Shown here: positions 24,062 to 35,092 of the stretch, piece by piece | Numbering within the stretch: position 1 is the first letter of the stretch | Layout: each line of letters begins with the position of its first letter | NCBI GenBank assembly: GCA_028751875.1 | Contig: CM054135.1 | Coordinates: 4,121,189 to 4,185,188 of the forward strand | Direction: 5' to 3' | Length of the DNA: 64,000 nucleotides | From: Rapana venosa | Taxonomy: Eukaryota; Mollusca; Gastropoda; Neogastropoda; Muricidae | The notes under the pieces: generated by a model | What the model saw: only the letters and a program-made list of their open reading frames with translations | Databases searched by the model: none | What the model was told of the DNA's origin: nothing | Position numbers and translations under genes: made by a program

Positions 24062-24815
24062 TACTTGCATAGAAAGAAAAAAGTTAACATTTAAAGTGTG
24101 TGGTGGTAGGATCCCCGTTTGTGGACGAAACATTTCCCCCAACCACAAGATGTGAGTGATGGTCTAGTCTTTTGGGTGAGATAATAAACCAAGATCCCAT
24201 GTGAATTACTCATTTAATGCACGTAAAAGAACCCACAGCAACAAGAGAGTTGTCCCTAGCAAAATTCTGTAGAAAAAGCCACTCTGATAGGAAATCAAAT
24301 TCATATACACACAGTAAAGGAAAAAAAGTGGGGCCGCTCTTGTTGCGATACGCTATCCTCAGGGAGAGCAGCCTTAATTTCATGCAGGTGACTCCTTGGC
24401 ATTTCATACATGGACCATCTCACCAACAATGAAGTCTGATATCACCCAACACGTAAAGCACTACAAAGACTTGCTCACCAATCAGGAAAAGGAAGTTCAG
24501 ATGGTATGGGCATGTTACAAGATCAGAAGGGCTCTCCAAGACCATACTGCAAGGAACATTAAAGGGGAAGAGAAGGCAAGGCAGGCTGAGGAAGAAACTG
24601 GCATACATCACTGAATGGATGGACCGGGAAGAGCTTCTCCACAATCCAGATACTTGCCCACAACTGCTACAAATGGAGCCAAGTGGTGCAACATTCATCA
24701 CTGCAGTGCCCCTACAGCCCTGGAGGGAGTTACAGGAGCGAATAAGATGATGATGAAATCTGCCATGACCTCAAGTGGTATACAATACAATGCAAAACAA
24801 TACAATAACTATGTT
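24062..24815 (+). repeat. SINE-B copy interrupted by an RTE 3' fragment
   Basis: The body (24090-24385) matches the SINE-B copy at 62345-62790: GAGTGATGGTCT, CAACAAGAGAG, AAATTCTGTAGAAAA. Its last part (AAATCTGCC...GTGGTATACAATACAA) resumes at 24757 after the inserted LINE piece. The flanks CTATGGATATCCTGTAACG and CTATGTTCCTGTCACATTAG look like a diverged target-site duplication in the RTE reverse transcriptase. Confidence 0.7.
24386..24757 (+). mobile_element. RTE 3'-end fragment inserted in SINE-B
   Basis: The translation resembles the RTE C-terminus (SPTMKSDITQHVKHYKDLL, then VWACYKIRRALQDHTARN) and ends in ATGATGATG. It is 5'-truncated and lies exactly between the two halves of SINE-B. 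Confidence 0.7.
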
Positions 24816-25195
24816 CCTGTCACATTAGACTGTGCTTGTTGCCTTGTTATAGAGGCATTCTATTATTCTGATCAGGTTAGGTTAGATGTTATACAGCCTC
24901 ATGGTTGCCCACAGAACTGTATGTCAGACTCTGCCGAACGCCTTCTTGAAATCTATAAAGATGTGGTGGAGATCTTGCTGGTGTTGCAAGTATTTCTTAC
25001 AGAGTATTCTAAGTTTGAGCTTTTCCTCACTTGTTTCCATCATGATCTTAAACCTGCCTGATTTCTTTGATAAGAATAAGAAGAAGAATAATAAGAAGAG
25101 ATGAAATCTATATACCTCTATATCTTGTAAAAAAATCATTGCACCTGCATCCAACCTATTATTACATATGCAACCAACAACAATACATAGTTTTA
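24815..25195 (-). mobile_element. RTE-like LINE, middle RT segment, minus orientation
   Basis: The minus-strand frame reads KLKLRILCKKYLQHQQDLHH, then IFIDFKKAFGRV, then broken frames with LWATMRLYNI. This is the segment missing between the pieces at 28080-28800 and 23090-24060. Confidence 0.7.
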
Positions 25196-25201
25196 ACAAA
25201 T

Positions 25202-25202
<1 letters not shown>

Positions 25203-25278
<76 letters not shown>

Positions 25279-25281
25279 TCA

Positions 25282-25363
<82 letters not shown>
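25203..25363 (+). repeat. CA microsatellite
   Basis: About 160 bases of CA repeat with CACTCACTCA interruptions. It lies at the 3' end of the minus-strand L2/CR1-like element, whose tail it may be. Confidence 0.95.
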
Positions 25364-25366
<3 letters not shown>

Positions 25367-25369
25367 TAT

Positions 25370-28075
25370 ATATTTGGGTAGGGTGAGTGGGGTTTTGGCT
25401 GGGACATATATAAATGAAACAGGAAGGGAAAATCCTGGATTTGAAACTAATATCTTTAGGCTGGATTTTAAAATGTCTTAAGTAGGCTTTTTGGCAAAGG
25501 CAGTAAGGAAGGTCATTCTTGATAGATGGACCAGAAATAGAGAAAGAGCAACGACCAACGGTGCATTGGTAGAATCTTGGTATTCGTAAGCACAATGCAT
25601 TTCCAGCAAAGCAGAGGGACGAGAAGGAGCGTACAGGTGAAGACATTCACAGAGGTAAGGGGGTACTGTTTTGTGGAGACATTTGTAACAGAGAGTGAGG
25701 ATCTTATAGTTTACTCTCTGTGGTACAGGCAGCCATTGGATAGATCTCAAGAAAAAGGTAATGCACTCAGATTTTTTCTTTTAGAGGACTATTTGAGTTA
25801 CAGAGTTTTGTATACATTGAAGGGAGTGGATAAATGATGCTGAAAGACCAGCCAAAAGAGAATTGCAACAGTCAAGCCATGAAAGAATGAGAGACACAAG
25901 TGTTGATGTTGCATCACTGAACAAGTACTTTCAAACTGTACATATACGCTGTAAATTGATAGTAGCATGACTGGCAGGTATGGTGATGATTTTGGCATTG
26001 AGAGTGTGTTGTCCATAACGATCCCTAGATACTTCACTGCAGTGGATAGAGGGACTGACATATTGCAGAATTCGATTGAAGCTGTTGTAATGAAAGATGG
26101 TTTGTTTTTGGTCACTGCAAGCATAGCTTTGGTTTCATTTGAGTTTAGCTGTAACTTGCTCTGTATCATCCAGCTTTGAACATCTTGAAAGCAGTAGGTC
26201 GTATTTTTCAAGAGAGAAGGAAGATTTTCAGTAGTATCTCTGCTTTGAATTTGAAAGTCACCTGCATAAAAATTATGGTTGATCTGATGTCGGTTTATCA
26301 TATGCGATATTGGAGCCGTGTAGAGAGTTAAAAGAACAGGGCCCAGAACTGATCATTGCGGAACTCCACAATATTTGTATCTTGTTTACTGCAACTGTCT
26401 GGAATTGGTCCATAAGATATGAACTAAACCAGGTGAGGGCTGCACCATTAACATTGAACGTTTTCTAAAGACAAGATAAAAGGATTGAGTGGTCTATAGT
26501 GTCAAAAGCTGCAGATAGGTTGAATAGAGTGAGAAGGGAGATCTTTCATGGTCAAAAGCCGGTAGAAGTGTGTGTAAAGTGTAGACTAGGGTGGTTTTAG
26601 TGCTATGGTTGACGCGTTAGACAGACTGATATGCAGGAGAAAGACTATTGGAGAGAAGGCAGTTGTTGAATTGAGCTACTTTTTCGACAACTTTAGAGAT
26701 AGAAGGTAGATTAGAAACAGGCCTATAGTTCTTCCCAATATTAGAGTCAAAGTCATGTGGGTTTTTTTTTAGTAGAAATGGGATAATAGCGGTTTTGAAA
26801 GCTGATGAAACATGTCCTGAAACAAGAGATGAGTTTACAATGTTTGTGATAGTGGGTAAAAGTTGTAGCTGGCACTGTGCGAAAAGAGAACCAGGTATGG
26901 GATCAAAGGCACATGATTTATAATGATTTCTTTCAAAAGTGTTTTGAGGATAGGAGTGTCAGAGAATTGGGGATCAGGGATTGCAGGTTGGGAAGGATAA
27001 GGTCAAATCTGGAGCAAATGTGTTGGATTTTGTCAGAAATGAATGCAGAAAATATATAAGGAAGTTTAGAGTGCTTGTGGATGGAAGGCAGATGGCTTGC
27101 CTTCACAGATCCAAGAAGAGTGGACGTGAGGGATAAAGAGAGATTTCATGGACATGGCATCAAGAATTTCAGAAGAGTAGTATTTTATTTTTACTGAATT
27201 TTTAAAAATTACTTTGTTAATTTGTTTTCAAAAGAGCTGCTTCTTGATTTCCATTTTTGTTTTTTGCCACTACCGCTCAAGTTGCCAGCATTTGCACTTT
27301 GCAACCAGGACATCATGAGTATACCATGGTGCACACAGCTTGTCAGGCAGAAGATAGTCAGTGGGAGGTGCGTGCTCGACAAGCAGTTGGCTGAGAACAG
27401 TATTGTAGTGTTTAGAGGGGTCATTGTTGTTGGAGGCTTGTGATAGGTATACAGCAGCTTGTGAAGAGAAAGCTTGAGTATCTATGGCCTTGAGATTGCA
27501 ACGGGTGGCACACTTATTTCTGATAAGCCTTGCAATGTTAAGGAGGACAAGAATGACAAAATGATTGGAAATTAGTTCATCAGTGATAGATACAGATGTG
27601 TTCAGTCTCAGATATGTCCTGATTTGTGTGTTGCTTCATTTACTACCTGGGAGAGTGTTTTGACACAGAGAGAGAAAGACGTTTGACATTAGGAGAAGAA
27701 TGGTTATTATAATGGAAGTTAAAGTCACGATAAGCTTTCTGGGAGAGAGGCTGTAGTGATCCAGGAGTGATTGAAACTCTTAATGGAAAATGGAAGATGA
27801 CAGATTATTCTTACGACTTGGGGGTGGCCTGTAAAGACAGCAGAAAGTAATTGAGTGGCCAGAAGTGTTAAAGTTGAGTTAACAAACTTGAAAAGATCCA
27901 GGTGAGAAAGGAAAGGAGTGACAGAAATAATGAGCTGGTTCAATTGTGTCTCTGAAAACGACAGCAATGCCACCTCCACAGAAGGAATGGGGGAAAAAAA
28001 GAGTTACATATCCAGGTAGAGTCAGCAGCATTATTTTTGGCTCTTGACTGTGTGATTTTAACCAAGTTTCTGTAA
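25370..28075 (-). mobile_element. L2/CR1-like LINE inside the RTE copy, minus orientation
   Basis: On the minus strand the RT C-terminal part is at 26300-25800 (CFQDVQSWMIQSKLQLNSNE, then AVKYLGIVMDNTLSM). It is followed by the conserved tail at 25750-25480 (MRSIQWLPVPQRVNYKILTL, then GRCSFSISGPSI). Upstream, 27980-26350 holds broken pieces consistent with its endonuclease and RT. It has stops and shifts throughout. It interrupts the RTE copy between 28080 and 25195. Confidence 0.7.
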
Positions 28076-28079
28076 GAAA

Positions 28080-28800
28080 TGTTCGATCATCTCCTCAGCT
28101 TGAGGCTTCAGTCTATTCAGGATGGTTCTTGGCATACCTTTGATTGGATAGCTGATCAGGCTGATGGAACAAAAATTTTGGCATAGTTGTAAGGTGCCCT
28201 TCTTCAAGAGAGTGACAATCATGGAGTGAGTCCAAGTGTTTGATACTCACCTGTGCTCTAAAGGCTAATGAAGATGGTAAGTAATGAATCTGTAATGGCA
28301 TCTCCTACCTGGACCAGCTCTGATGGTATGCTGTCCAATCCTGCTGATTTCCTTAGTGATTTTACTGCACTTTCAACTTCTTCCTGTAAGATAGGTTAGC
28401 TGTTGTTGGTTGGTGGAGGGACATCTAACCCGTTGAGGTCTCCTGTTGCTGTGTGTGTGTGTGTGTGTGTGTGCGTGTGCGTGTATGTATGTGTGTGTGT
28501 ATGTGTGTGTGTGTACAATTTAGAGAAGTGCTTTATCCACCTCTTAAGAATATCTTGTTTCTTTTGTAAAATATTTCTCTGCTTTGTTTCCGATGGTGGT
28601 GGTCCTTTGTTTTGAGCTTGATAGGTCTTTCACAAACTGGAAGACGTTATTTATGCTGTTTTTTCTGCAAGTCTTCTTTGATACCTTTGCATTGTTCCTC
28701 AATCCATGTCTCTGCTTTTCACATTCCTTTTTTAACTTGCTGATTAGCTTCCCTGTATAGTTTTGTTCCTTTAGCCTTAGTCGCTGGTTATCACACATAA
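28080..28800 (-). mobile_element. RTE-like LINE, endonuclease-RT linker and RT start, minus orientation
   Basis: The minus strand reads KNSINNVFQFVKDLSSSKQ (compare KAYQLVKDLTSTKQG of the RTE copy at 6240), then EEEVESAVKSLRKSAGLDSI and PRTILNRLKPQAEE, all in RTE order. A TG microsatellite (28451-28515) sits inside it. Confidence 0.75.
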
Positions 28801-28814
28801 AAAAACTGATTTAC

Positions 28815-29135
28815 TGAAGTACTATTTCTAGACGTTCCTAAAGCATTTGATGGTATAACTCATACACTAAAAAAGAAAAACAGCTGACAAACTATCACCC
28901 AAAAGTGTCTGTTAAATGTCGTCTATTCTTTCTGATAGATAATAGAAAATATTCATAAATGCATCTATGTCTAATATAATTTTCTGCACATATTTATGGT
29001 GTTCCTCAAGGCTCATTTTCAGGTCCTTTACTGTTTTTGATGACATCAATGATCTTCCTTTATTTTTAGGGGCTCAGTATGAAATGATAGCTGACTACAC
29101 TACGTCAAAAACAAACTTTAAAAACAATTTGTTTA
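28815..29135 (+). mobile_element. jockey-like LINE, RT fragment, 3' half (interrupted)
   Basis: Frames read TEVLFLDVPKAFDGITHTL, then a YGVPQGSFSGPLLF motif, then INDLPLFLGAQYEMIADYTT, where IADYTT replaces the catalytic YADDTT. It continues the RT started at 22760-23085. Confidence 0.65.
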
Positions 29136-29626
29136 ATTATATAATGAATTTCTCTAAAATAAAAAAACATCACTGAAAATCTCTGCTGCTATGCTAGAAC
29201 AGACACCCATCCATGCACATGTGACATGTCTATCTGCGCTATTGGTTCACGAATGCGTGCGAGCGTGCGCGCGTGCGTGCTTGTGTGTGAGTGTGTGTGT
29301 GTGTGTGTGTATTTGTGCATGTGTGTGCATGTGGACTCAAGCATGTCGATGTACCTAAGCTCACTCTGGTACAGGTGTCTCCCTCACTATTTACAACCCT
29401 GTCTCTCTCCAGTCTCATTCTCCTTCAGCGACTGCTTTGGAGCCTGTGGTGTTGTAAGGATGATTTGTGTAATCTGTATAAATGACACACTGATCTAGTC
29501 ATACCAGAAAATCACCTTGATGTTTTGATTAACATTTGTTATTTTATTAATTGGTCAACAAAACAAACTAATATGTGGAAGACTGTTTTCTGTTTGTTTG
29601 GTTGTGGGTTTTTTTGTTATCAACAG

Positions 29627-30655
29627 AGTAATACAACAAGTCCATGGTTTCAACAACAATGGGAAAACTATTTCAAATGTTCTTTTAACAAAGGCACTTG
29701 CAATAGCAGTGGGCACCTACCTGCAAATACCCTGAGCACTCACTTGGAATATGTTGCTGACGCAGTTCTCATGATTGCTAATGCCACATCCCGAGTGCTG
29801 AGGAGTGAGAACTGTAGGGGCCTGACAGGATCTGCTGCTAGAAAATGTGTGACAGGACCAAGACTTTTACGTGAACTGAAAGCTACCCAGCAGGAAGGGT
29901 ACAGTGGCAGACTGGAGCTGGATCCTCAAGGTGACCGCTACGGGGTCTATGATATTGGACAGCTGAGACTTGCTCCTACTGGTCAGTATCTAACAGAAAC
30001 TGTTTATACGTACAATTATCGGACACATCAGCTGACACAAGTTACCAATGTGACCTGGACAAATTTCAAATCGCCACCGTTGTCCTACTGTAGTAAACCA
30101 TGTGCTCCCCACTATGACAGAATTGTGGGGGATGTGCCTTGTTGCTGGAAGTGTAAGCGTTGTGAAGACAATCAGTATCTGGTGGATGATGGCAGAGTGT
30201 GTAAAAGATGTCCCCAGTTGACATGGCCTGATCCCAACACTAACTACAGCACTTGCTATCGCATCAAACCAATAACCATCAGAAATACCAATGGGGAGGG
30301 AGCCACGGTGATCATCCTGGCACTGATAGGATTGATTGTCAGTGCTGGTGCTGTCCTGTACTTTTTCATCCATCGTGCCAATCCTGTCATTTCCAACGGC
30401 AGAGCGCTGTCCTTCTTCATGCTTCTGGCCATAACAGCTGGTTACCTCACAATCATCCTCTTCTACATCACGCCTTCACAGAACCTGTGTAGGATTACCT
30501 TCCTGCTCTACAGCACATCCCTTGCTTCAATATATGGGGCTTTGTTTGTGCGAGCCATCGACGTTTTCCGCTGGTACATAAGAAAACCATCATCAAAAGA
30601 ACACTCAAAAACCAGAACCCACTTCGTATATGCTGGCAGAGTAGGGTTGTTGCAG
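29627..30655 (+). CDS. class C GPCR gene, exon C (end of Venus-flytrap, nine-cysteine domain, TM1-TM3)
   Basis: This exon of 1029 bp (343 codons) is phase 0 at both ends: acceptor TTATCAACAG, donor CAG|GTGAGC. It first completes the ligand-binding domain (PWFQQQWENYFKCSF, later GDRYGVYDI). The cysteine-rich NCD3G domain follows (CSKPCAPHYD...CCWKCKRCEDNQYLVDDG...CKRCP). Next come TM1 (VIILALIGLIVSAGAVLYFF), TM2 (ALSFFMLLAITAGYLTIILF) and TM3 (CRITFLLYSTSLASIYGALF), with the TM3 Cys expected to bridge to loop 2. The lysine that binds the distal carboxylate of glutamate in mGluRs appears absent: after the conserved Cys the sequence is CVTGPRLL rather than C-x-x-x-K-P. The ligand may therefore not be glutamate. 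Confidence 0.9.
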
Positions 30656-30685
30656 GTGAGCAAAACATCTGTTTTTTCTAGATTG

Positions 30686-30689
<4 letters not shown>

Positions 30690-30765
<76 letters not shown>
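30690..30765 (+). repeat. CA microsatellite
   Basis: A pure CA run about 35 bases after the donor of exon C. Confidence 0.95.
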
Positions 30766-30767
<2 letters not shown>

Positions 30768-30779
30768 GATGGATATAAA

Positions 30780-31280
30780 AGCAGTAATTTTATCATTGGG
30801 AGATAACTCAAGATAAATGTCTGACTTAAGAAGTAATTTGATCAGGAAAACACTATCTTAGTTATTGTCAGTATCATGAAGAGATATGAATGCCAAGAGT
30901 GTTATTTACGACCTTAGATATTGTTTTAATGTGGTTTTCTGTACTCCTCTGACAGTAATTAGATATAAACAGAGTATGTAAATTGTCACAGAAGTGTATA
31001 GAGTACCACTTAATGATACAGCAGGTTTCTTTGCAGGAAATTAAGGCAACTCTTCTGGGGCACTGTGCCTCACCATCAGAGTAGAGTCACCTTCACCCTC
31101 AGCCTCCCTTTTCTCAGCCTTTTGTTTTTAAAATCTTTCTCTGTGTGTGTTTGTTTCCGAAGGGCTTACCAGCTGCTCAAAGCTGTTGAAATATCCTCAT
31201 CATCATGATTAATGTTCAGTGTCCATACAACGCATAGTCATTCATTGTCTATTGATCAGCATCAGTATTCACGTTCAATA
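30780..31280. other. intron sequence, nothing recognised
   Basis: No gene or shared repeat is visible. Confidence 0.4.
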
Positions 31281-31282
31281 CG

Positions 31283-31560
31283 CGCTATAGCCGAGTCGTT
31301 AAGACAGTCTGCTTTCAATCCTGTGGATCCATGGAGTCGTGGGTTCAAATCTTGGCAGCAGTATCTGATGTCTTAAGGGCAGGGATTTGTAAGATCTCCC
31401 AGGTCAGCCTCAAGTGCAGACCTACCAGTATCTTAATTTTCTTCGTGTATACACACATGCAAAAGATCAAATGTGCACGTTAAAGACTTCTTATAGTCAG
31501 CTTTTGGTGGGTTAGGGAAACAAACATAACCAGCATGCAACCATATAATGAAATGAGCTG
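31283..31560 (+). repeat. SINE-D copy
   Basis: A tRNA-Leu-like head (GCTATAGCCGAGTCGTTAAG, B box GTGGGTTCAAATC) is followed by a body with GATCTCCCAGGTC, AAGTGCAGACCT and GGTGGGTTAGGGAAACA. It matches the copy at 58005. Confidence 0.8.
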
Positions 31561-31734
31561 CTCTAAAGTCAGAGTGTGTCAGCTGAGGTCATTGGGCAAA
31601 ATTGCCAGGATAGGATAAGACCAGACACTACGCACTCCACTTGGTAAAGGAACGCAGAGAAGAGGAGAGAGAAAGATCTACCTCCAGTGTCCAGAACAGG
31701 CAGTCCTCTACTGTATGTTCATTTCCTTGTTTTT

Positions 31735-32225
31735 TCATTTATTCTTTTATATCGAGGAAAATGAAATAAGCACTCATGTGCTTTTTTACATCCAATTCCT
31801 GTGTGTATGTGTTTTTTTAATTTTGTCATCTGTTCCCACTGGCACAAAATGGCCGCCTCTTTCGAAAAGCGGAACAGGATTTTCTTTTTTTATTTATTCT
31901 TTTATATCGAGGATAATGGAATAAGCACTTATGTGCTTTTTTACATCCAGTCCCCGTGTGTATGCAGTTTTGTAAATACTGTCATCTGTTTCCACCGGCA
32001 CACAATGGCCTACTCTTCCAAAAACGGAACAGGATTTAACGTGTGCGCAAGATGTTCTGCATGCGTTCGAACACGGAGCCTCGGTTTATAGTCTCATCCG
32101 AAGGACTTTTGGGGAGAGTGCGTCGGCACTGATTTTAACTCCAGGAGAAAAATCCCCTTGAACGGGATTCGAACCCGGGTCGTCAAATTACAAGCGCAAT
32201 GTTCTAACCACAAGGCTGTCCGTCA
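31735..32225 (-). repeat. two SINE-A copies in tandem, minus orientation
   Basis: 31735-31875 is a partial 3' end, followed by a near full-length copy at 31885-32225 that ends in a tRNA-like head with B box GGATTCGAACCCG (plus strand GGGATTCGAACCCGGG). Confidence 0.8.
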
Positions 32226-32229
32226 TAGC

Positions 32230-32928
32230 ATCATGCTTGCTTCCTGTGTACCAAGGGCTAGATGGTGATTACATATCTACATCTCTTGCAAATACAGATT
32301 GATGAGGTTTTATCTGGCCTAATTTCATGTGATCTGTTTTAAGCTGATGTAAACAATTGAAATTGCTATAGGATAGGTAAAAAAAAAGCTCAGATAACAA
32401 AGAAAGTCTTTCTCATGACAAGTTTAAGTGGCATAAGCTGTCTACAGACCTCTTTACCGAATCATTTTCCTTCTGGGAACCGATGGAAAGAGTTCTGCCC
32501 ATTGATTTTCAGAATTTATTCTAAAAGGTTTGAACTTTGCTATCATGCTAAATCAAACTTATTTAACATTGATACATGCTTAGCAAGAGTTCTTAGATTA
32601 TTTAGATGGTTATAGTATGTCCTGAGTGCATTTCATGGGCGGATATATCTGAAGATACCAGATGACCATTTGTGGATGCAATTGCAGATGCAGTTATGGA
32701 TTCAGCGTTAAAGTATATTGCGACAACTCAGTGACATAATAGCAGGAAGGAGTGACCAGAGTGTTACCAATATTTTATGGTTTAGGATAATCAAAATTTA
32801 ACAGAAAATCATTTTGTTTAGGTTCACGATATAACAGTTTGAGTCTCTGATTAGTCCTTTACTTGGCTATTGTCACCATTACTTATTTATTCACTTCATT
32901 TTGTGTGTGTGTGTGTGTGTGTGCGCGC

Positions 32929-32959
<31 letters not shown>

Positions 32960-33075
32960 TGCGCGCGCGCATGTGTGTTTTTGTTCTACCATCATTGTAT
33001 AAGATCAAACCACAGCATTTGTTGATGCTGACACAGATGATAATTGCACTTGTTGATTGTTCACTTGTCCGGTGT
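32230..33075. other. intron 3 remainder with TG/CG microsatellite
   Basis: A TG/CG alternating tract lies at 32901-32972. Otherwise nothing is recognised before the acceptor of exon D. Confidence 0.5.
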
Positions 33076-33079
33076 GCAG

Positions 33080-33697
33080 GTTGTCCTTTCCGCCATTGTC
33101 TCGATGTTCCAACCCCAGAGGTGGCACCGGTTTACCCAGCCGTACCCTAAAAGGCCCTATGTAGTCCATACCTGCACCATGACCCATGCTGCCCTCATCA
33201 GTTTTTGTGTCTACAGCTGCCTTATCCTTTTCATTTGTATTTTTCTGACCTTCCACACACCTAGCAATGCAGAAAAAGAAGATAAATTGATCTTCACTTG
33301 CGTGTGCGTTATTCTGATCATCTGGCTCTGCTTTGTCCTGGCCTATGCACTGGCAATAGAAGAGATTCATCGAATACTGTTTTTAGTGCTGTTCTTGTTT
33401 CTCAACTGCTCTGTGGTGCTTCTTGTTGTCGTCTTACCCAAGGCAAAAGCTTTGTGGTATAGACAGAGTAATGTGCTTGTTGTTTCAGAGCAAATTGCTC
33501 CCGCTTTAGAAAAAGTGTCTGCAAGTGAACAGTCAAAGATTAGCACTTGTGTTACAAAATTGTCTGCTACTTCTATACCAGATGAGACTCAGGACAGTAT
33601 GACTACCTTGAGTAGCTGGTCTCTCTCATTGAACTGGAATTGGTTACTGTATTTTACACCTCAGGAAGAGACTATAGACATACCCGATTTTATATAG
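33080..33697 (+). CDS. class C GPCR gene, last exon D (TM4-TM7 and C-terminal tail)
   Basis: The acceptor CGGTGTGCAG at 33079 joins in phase 0 to exon C (VGLLQ|VVLSAIV). It encodes TM4, loop 2 with the partner Cys (VVHTCTMTH), TM5 (LISFCVYSCLILFICIFLTF), TM6 (LIFTCVCVILIIWLCFVLAY) and TM7 (ILFLVLFLFLNCSVVLLVVV). The LPKAKALWYRQ that follows replaces the FVPKxY motif of mGluRs but keeps the PK. A Ser/Thr-rich tail of about 70 residues ends DIPDFI and then TAG at 33695-33697. No Homer-type PPxxF motif is evident. The four exons give 2089 nt of coding sequence; signal peptide and lobe 1 lie left of the window. Confidence 0.9.
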   Translation, partial: VVLSAIVSMFQPQRWHRFTQPYPKRPYVVHTCTMTHAALISFCVYSCLILFICIFLTFHTPSNAEKEDKLIFTCVCVILIIWLCFVLAYALAIEEIHRILFLVLFLFLNCSVVLLVVVLPKAKALWYRQSNVLVVSEQIAPALEKVSASEQSKISTCVTKLSATSIPDETQDSMTTLSSWSLSLNWNWLLYFTPQEETIDIPDFI

Positions 33698-33754
33698 TAG
33701 AATGGATCATTACCTGCTCAGAGGACAGTGAGAGTTCATAAGAGGCCACAAGCG

Positions 33755-34115
33755 TTATTGCACAAACACTTCTGAAGAAGAATATCCAGGACTGATGGTG
33801 CAAACATCTTTGGAGAAGAATATTAAGATTGATTGCGCAAAACCTTTTAAAGAGAACATCCACAATCGACTGTACAAACACTCTTGGAGAAGAATATCTC
33901 CAGATCAGTATCCAAAAGCTTCCCCGGGGGGTGGGGGGAGCATCCAAGGCTTGTTAACAAACACTTCTGGAATAGAACATCCGATGCTTTTTGAACAAGT
34001 ACTTATGAAGTAAAACGAACAAAACAAACAAGGCTTGTTAAAAAAAACACTTCTGGAATACAACATTCAAGGTTTATTGAACATACGCTTTTGCAGAAAA
34101 AAATATGCAAGCCAT
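33755..34115 (+). repeat. degenerate tandem repeat in the 3' flank of the class C receptor
   Basis: Around eight diverged units of 35-50 bp share AACACTTCTGGA-GAAGAATATCC-like cores. They start about 60 bases after the stop codon and may lie in the 3' UTR. Confidence 0.6.
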
Positions 34116-34436
34116 ATCAAACAAAATTAATGGTTCTGGACAAAACGTTCGCCCATGATAAATTCCTCCATGGCAAAAGTTTGAAACATAAGGAAAGATA
34201 AGGCTCACAATTTCAAGTCACGAACAAAAGCTTTACTTCTTTTAATGTGACAGTCCATCTTGCCATAATCCCCTGATTTTCATGATGTTATTCTTATGCT
34301 GTATAACTGAGTATATAGCTGTGAAACATTAGCGAGATACCAGAAAACCAACATCAAAAACAATGGCAACAAAAGGAGAATACACAAGACACTGTCACCA
34401 ACAACCACAACAACACAACGAACCACCACCCAAACC

Positions 34437-34622
34437 AACCACATCATCAGCTATCTAGCCAACAACTCATAGCTAAATTACGGACTTACTGACTACAGCC
34501 TAATTGGCCAGTGAAAATGCTCAATACCTATTTATTAAAACTGATATCTAGCAACAAAGAAAAATAAACCTAGTAAATGGCAAACTAGCTAGCTTACTAC
34601 TTCACTATTGAATGACCGAGCA
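34437..34622 (+). repeat. left inverted arm of the foldback-like element
   Basis: It pairs with 37211-37412 in reverse orientation; the right arm carries about 16 extra bases. Confidence 0.7.
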
Positions 34623-34629
34623 TATTAAG

Positions 34630-35092
34630 TTCATGAAGGTTTTGAAATAGCTATGTTTTTAGAGCAGTACATTAAGGTCATGGAATAGCCAGGGTTTCAG
34701 AGCAGTACATCAAGGTCTTGGAATAGCCAGGGTTTTAAAGCAGTGCATCAAGGTCTTGGAATAGCCAAGTTTTTATAGCAGTACATTAATGGCTTGAAAT
34801 AGCCAGGTTTTTAGGGCAGTGCATTAATGGCTGGGAATAGTCAGGTTTTTAGAGCGGTATGTTAAGGATCTAGAATCATCAAGTTTTTAGAGCAGCATAT
34901 TAAGGAGCTGGAATGGCCAGCTTTTTAGAGCAGTACATAAATGACTGGTATTATCCAGGTGTTTAGAGCAGTGCATTAATGACCAGGGTTACCAAGCATG
35001 TTAGAGCAGTACATTAAGGTGCAGGAATAGCCCATTTAAGAGCAGCACATTAAGGGTCATGATTAGCCAGGTTTTAAGGGCAGTACATTAAG
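34630..35092 (+). repeat. minisatellite of about 40 bp inside the foldback-like element
   Basis: Around eleven diverged units share GAATAGCCAGGTTTTTAGAG and CAGTACATTAAGG. A further one or two units occur at 35767-35830, after the inserted LINE fragment. Confidence 0.85.

Noticed and set aside
30656..30778. Extension of exon C of the class C receptor with a histidine/threonine tail
   Set aside because: It lies after a good GTGAGC donor and is CA repeat. Exon D restores TM4-TM7 in phase.
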